Shown: positions 61,133 to 64,000 of the stretch, in pieces
Layout of the letters: each line of letters opens with the position of its first letter
Position numbering within the stretch: position 1 is the first letter of the stretch
From: Burkholderia arboris
GTDB lineage: Bacteria > Pseudomonadota > Gammaproteobacteria > Burkholderiales > Burkholderiaceae
DNA length: 64,000 bases
Assembly: GCF_902499125.1 (NCBI RefSeq)
Contig: NZ_CABVPX010000006.1
Location: 235,761-299,760, forward strand
Direction: 5' to 3'
The notes under the pieces: model-generated
Database searches by the model: none
The model's input: the letters and a program-made list of their open reading frames with translations, nothing else
Told to the model about the DNA's origin: nothing
Position numbers and translations under genes: made by a program

Positions 61133-62283
61133 ACGCGTGGTCGAGCCTGCGCGAATCGTTCTCGGTCGCGCGCTGGTGGAGCATCGTGCTGAAGGAGTTC
61201 CTGCAGCTGCGCCGCGACCGCGTGACGTTCGCGATGATCGTCGGCGTGCCGATCATCCAGCTCGCGCTGTTCGGCTTCGCGATCAACACCGATCCGAAGC
61301 ACCTGCCGACCGCCGTGATCGTCGCCGACGCGAGCCCGTTCGCGCGCAGCTTCATCGCCGCGATGCGCCATTCCGCGTACTTCGACATCGTCGCGACGCT
61401 GCCCGACGAAGCGGCCGGCCGCCATGCGCTCGCCCGCGGCGACGTGCAGTTCGTGCTGAGCGTGCCGGCCGATTTCTCCCGGCGGCTGTTGCGCGGCGAG
61501 CACCCGTCGCTGCTCGTCGAAGCGGACGCCACCGACCCCGTCGCCACCGCGTCGGCGATCGGCGCGCTGCCGGGCCTCGTGCAGCCGGTCGCGGACAAGG
61601 ACCTGACGGGCCCGCTCGCGCGCCTGAACGGCCGCCCGGCCGCGTTCGACGTCGTGCTGCACCGGCTCTACAACCCCGAAGGCATCACGCAGTACAACGT
61701 CGTGCCGGGCCTGATGGGCGTGATCCTGACGATGACGATGGTCATGATGACGGGCCTCGCGATCACCCGCGAACGCGAGCGCGGCACGATGGAGAACCTG
61801 CTCGCGACACCCGTGCGGCCGCTCGAGGTGATGACGGGCAAGATCGTCCCGTACGTGCTGATCGGGCTGATCCAGGTGTCGATCATCGTCGCCGCGTCGC
61901 GGTTCGTGTTCGAGGTGCCGTTCGTCGGCGGCGTGTTCGCGCTCTACCTGTCCGCGCTGCTGTTCATCGCCGCGAACCTGACGGTCGGCATCACGCTGTC
62001 GTCGCTCGCGCAGAACCAGTTGCAGGCGATGCAGCTCGCGGTGTTCTATTTCCTGCCGAACATCCTGCTGTCGGGCTTCATGTTCCCGTTCGCCGGGATG
62101 CCGAAGTGGGCGCAGTTCATCGGCAACCTGCTGCCGCTCACCTACTTCAACCGCCTCGTGCGCGGCATCCTGCTGAAAGGCAACGGCTGGGCCGACCTGT
62201 GGCCGTCCGTGTGGCCGGTCGCGCTGTTCACGGTCGTCGTGATGGGCATCGCGCTGCGCTTCTACCGGCGCACGCTCGATTAG
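61129..62283 (+). CDS. ABC-2-type permease
   Basis: 384 residues, about six transmembrane segments with a large periplasmic loop between TM1 and TM2 (about 55-180). TM1 region MIVGVPIIQLALFGFAIN; then the ABC-2 family core QYNVVPGLMGVILTMTMVMMTGLAITRERERGTMENLLATPVRPLEVMTGKIVPY and FYFLPNILLSGFMFPFAGMPKWAQFIGNLLPLTYFNRLVRGILLKG. It is the only membrane subunit in the operon (YbhGFSR-type systems have two), so it probably works as a homodimer. Overlaps the ATPase stop by four bases; OMF follows 10 nt later. Confidence 0.92.
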   Translation: MNAWSSLRESFSVARWWSIVLKEFLQLRRDRVTFAMIVGVPIIQLALFGFAINTDPKHLPTAVIVADASPFARSFIAAMRHSAYFDIVATLPDEAAGRHALARGDVQFVLSVPADFSRRLLRGEHPSLLVEADATDPVATASAIGALPGLVQPVADKDLTGPLARLNGRPAAFDVVLHRLYNPEGITQYNVVPGLMGVILTMTMVMMTGLAITRERERGTMENLLATPVRPLEVMTGKIVPYVLIGLIQVSIIVAASRFVFEVPFVGGVFALYLSALLFIAANLTVGITLSSLAQNQLQAMQLAVFYFLPNILLSGFMFPFAGMPKWAQFIGNLLPLTYFNRLVRGILLKGNGWADLWPSVWPVALFTVVVMGIALRFYRRTLD

Positions 62284-62293
62284 GCGGCCCGCG

Positions 62294-63784
62294 ATGAAAC
62301 CGGCCTCGCGTCGCCCCGCCCGCACTGCCCACGGCTGCGCATTGGCCGCCGCCGCGTCGCTCGTCGCCGGATGCGCGGCCGGGCCGGATTTCCACACGCC
62401 GGACGCACCGGCCACGCAGCAGTACACACTGGGCGAGCCCCCCGCGACCACGGTTGCCGCCAGCGGCCCGGCCGGCGACGCGCAGACGTTCGCGCCAGCC
62501 GCCCACACGCCGCAACGCTGGTGGACGCAGTTCCACTCCGAACCGTTGAACCGGCTCGTCGACACCGCTTGGCAAAACAGCCCGACGCTCGCCGAAGCAC
62601 GCGCGCGGCTCGACGAGGCACGTCAGAACCACGCCGCCGAAGCCGGCGCGACGATGCTGCCGCGTGTCGACGCGAACCTGTCCGCCACGCGCGAGCAAGT
62701 CGATACCACCGCGTTCGGGCTGCCGGCCAGCGTGCCGAGCCCGGGACCGTTCACGCTGTACGACGCGTCGGTGAGCGTGTCGTATGTGCTCGACGTGTTC
62801 GGCGGCAATCGGCGTGCGCTCGAAGCGCTGCGCGCGCAGGTCGATTACCAGGCCTTCACGCTCGACGCCGCGCGACTGACACTCGCGGGCAATGTCGTCG
62901 CCACCGCGATCTTGCGTGCATCGCTTGCGCAACAGGTCGCGCTCACGCGGCAGCTCCTCGACGCGCAGGCACGCCAGTTGCGGATCGTCGAAGCGCGCTA
63001 CGCGGCGGGCGGCGTATCGCTAGCCGACGTGCACGCGCAACGCGCGCTGCTCGCGCAGACGCGGGCGTCGTTGCCGCCGCTCGCGGCCCGTCTCGCACAG
63101 GCCGGCCACCGGCTTGCGATCCTGCTCGGCGCGCCGCCGTCCGACGCCACGCTGCCCGACCTCGCGCTCGATGCGCTCGCGCTGCCGCGCACGCTGCCCG
63201 TCGCACTGCCGTCGACGCTCGCGCGCGAACGGCCCGACATCCGCGCGGCGGAAGCCGTGCTGCACCAGGCGAGCGCGAACGTCGGCGTGGCCGCCGCGAA
63301 CCTGTATCCGCGATTGTCGATTTCGGCGGGAATCGGTTCGGAGCGCACGCGCATCGCGGATATCGTCAGCGGGCTCAATGTGTGGAATGTCGGTCTCGGC
63401 CTCACGCAGCCGCTCTTTCACGGCGGCGAGCTGCGCGCGAAGAAACGCGCGGCCGAAGCGGCATACGACGCCGCGTTCGCGAGTTATCGGGACACCGTGC
63501 TGCTGGCGCTGCAACAGGTGGCCGACGCGATGCGCGCGGTCGAGCACGATGCGGCTGCCTTGCAGGCACGGGACACGGCCGCGCAGGAAGCGGCGGCAAG
63601 CCACGCGATTGCCGGTGACCGTTACGCGGCAGGTGGAATCAGCACGTTCGACCTGCTCGACACGCAGCGGCAGGCGCTGCAGACGGCACTCGACCGCACG
63701 CGCGCGCAGGCCGACCGGCTGGCCGACACGGCGGCGCTGTTTCAGGCGCTGGCGGGAAGCTGGACGGACGATGCGACACAGTGA
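62294..63784 (+). CDS. NodT-family outer-membrane efflux factor
   Basis: 496 residues. Signal peptide with lipobox LVAGC near residue 23-27, then GPDFHTPDAPATQQY. TolC-type repeats with long helices: first half around NSPTLAEARARLDEARQNHAAEAGA, second around RERPDIRAAEAVLHQASANVGVAAANLYPRLSIS and VGLGLTQPLFHGGELRAKKRAAE. It forms the outer-membrane channel of the tripartite ABC export system encoded just upstream (HlyD adaptor, ATPase, permease). Independent paralogue of the NodT protein in the RND operon at 43275. Confidence 0.93.
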   Translation: MKPASRRPARTAHGCALAAAASLVAGCAAGPDFHTPDAPATQQYTLGEPPATTVAASGPAGDAQTFAPAAHTPQRWWTQFHSEPLNRLVDTAWQNSPTLAEARARLDEARQNHAAEAGATMLPRVDANLSATREQVDTTAFGLPASVPSPGPFTLYDASVSVSYVLDVFGGNRRALEALRAQVDYQAFTLDAARLTLAGNVVATAILRASLAQQVALTRQLLDAQARQLRIVEARYAAGGVSLADVHAQRALLAQTRASLPPLAARLAQAGHRLAILLGAPPSDATLPDLALDALALPRTLPVALPSTLARERPDIRAAEAVLHQASANVGVAAANLYPRLSISAGIGSERTRIADIVSGLNVWNVGLGLTQPLFHGGELRAKKRAAEAAYDAAFASYRDTVLLALQQVADAMRAVEHDAAALQARDTAAQEAAASHAIAGDRYAAGGISTFDLLDTQRQALQTALDRTRAQADRLADTAALFQALAGSWTDDATQ

Positions 63785-63858
63785 TCGAGCCGTGGCACCG
63801 CCCGCGCACGACCTGGCCGATGCCGCACGACGGCTGACGCGTCATGCGTGCCGCCCAT

Positions 63859-63886
63859 AAAAAAACCGGCCCGAAGGCCGGTTTTT
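63859..63886. terminator. bidirectional intrinsic terminator
   Basis: AACCGGCC-CGAA-GGCCGGTT stem-loop (63864-63883) flanked by A-tract on the left and T-tract on the right, so it works on both strands: ends the ABC-export operon and the convergent porin gene. Confidence 0.9.
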
Positions 63887-63927
63887 CATACCGCATGCCG
63901 CAAGCGGCGCTCGCGCGCCGCGCGACA

Positions 63928-64000
63928 TCAGAAGCGGTGGATCAGGCCGACGCCGAGGCCGATCTGGTTCTGCTTCGAACCTGCGCCCACGCCGTCGCCG
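63928..64000 (-). CDS. porin, C-terminal fragment (runs off the window)
   Basis: Stop codon at 63928-63930 on the minus strand; the readable end is GDGVGAGSKQNQIGLGVGLIHRF. Ending in an aromatic Phe with alternating beta-strand residues (QIGLGVGLIHRF) is the outer-membrane insertion signal of trimeric beta-proteobacterial porins (OpcP/Omp32 type). The rest of the gene lies beyond the window. Confidence 0.75.
   Translation of the reverse strand, partial: GDGVGAGSKQNQIGLGVGLIHRF

Noticed and set aside
1..64000. CRISPR array, tRNA, rRNA, insertion sequences, prophage genes
   Set aside because: No regularly spaced direct repeats, no cloverleaf or rRNA-like segments, no transposase or integrase frames, and no compositional island were seen.

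Overview
The window is a very GC-rich stretch of bacterial chromosome with strong G/C preference at third codon positions, dense short-gap gene packing and many divergent regulator/target pairs. Protein content (NodT-type outer-membrane factors, GlxA/AraC, MocR and LysR regulators in high number, paired LysE exporters, ACS-type MFS permeases, and a C-terminal porin fragment ending in the aromatic Phe typical of beta-proteobacterial trimeric porins) points to Burkholderia, probably the Burkholderia cepacia complex. The mix of catabolic, efflux and regulatory genes without core housekeeping genes suggests a secondary chromosome. This assignment rests on recognising families, not on a search. No rRNA, tRNA, IS element, prophage or CRISPR array was seen.

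Layout. 1-3.5 kb: a DmpA/BapA-type N-terminal-nucleophile aminopeptidase and an APC amino-acid permease, divergent from a LuxR-type regulator. 3.6-11.4 kb: small hypotheticals, a cytochrome P450 divergent from an AraC regulator, a SnoaL-like protein, LysR plus AEC carrier, a DMT exporter and a secreted COG4315-like repeat protein. 11.5-15.5 kb: an omega-amino-acid:pyruvate aminotransferase and CoA-acylating (methyl)malonate-semialdehyde dehydrogenase, divergent from a LysR regulator; together these would turn beta-alanine into acetyl-CoA. 15.6-17.8 kb: MarR / small membrane protein / MFS exporter operon with a tandem operator. 17.9-22.1 kb: cupin, epoxide hydrolase, GlxA-type regulator, short-chain dehydrogenase and SnoaL protein. 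22.3-24.1 kb: GAF/PAS/PAS/GGDEF diguanylate cyclase.

24.1-30 kb is the most unusual locus: two paralogous MFS permeases and a metallo-beta-lactamase-fold protein that has lost several metal ligands, divergent from a regulator that consists of two complete IclR units fused head to tail. 30-32 kb: a dyad-rich intergenic stretch with a 47-residue ORF, then an Lrp regulator divergent from a LysE exporter. 32.2-38.7 kb: K+ channel, DedA-like protein, a chemoreceptor behind a sigma-28-type promoter, an acyl-CoA synthetase divergent from a Crp/Fnr regulator. 38.8-47 kb: a five-gene RND efflux operon (pump, adaptor, outer-membrane factor, response regulator, sensor kinase). 47-51.2 kb: LysE/AraC pair, SDR, lipoprotein, AI-2E-type transporter. 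51.3-55.6 kb: Old Yellow Enzyme and DJ-1/PfpI genes downstream of two NemR-like TAGAC...GTCTA boxes, then an SDR/LysR unit with a perfect 10-bp-arm dyad. 55.8-58.3 kb: MocR regulator, AhpD-like protein and secreted cupin. 58.5-63.8 kb: a translationally coupled TetR-adaptor-ABC ATPase-ABC-2 permease-NodT efflux operon, closed by a strong bidirectional terminator facing the 3' end of a porin gene.

Main theme: import/export systems and small-molecule detoxification enzymes, nearly every one beside its own dedicated regulator. Starts were chosen by ribosome-binding site, spacing and family N-termini; alternatives are noted.
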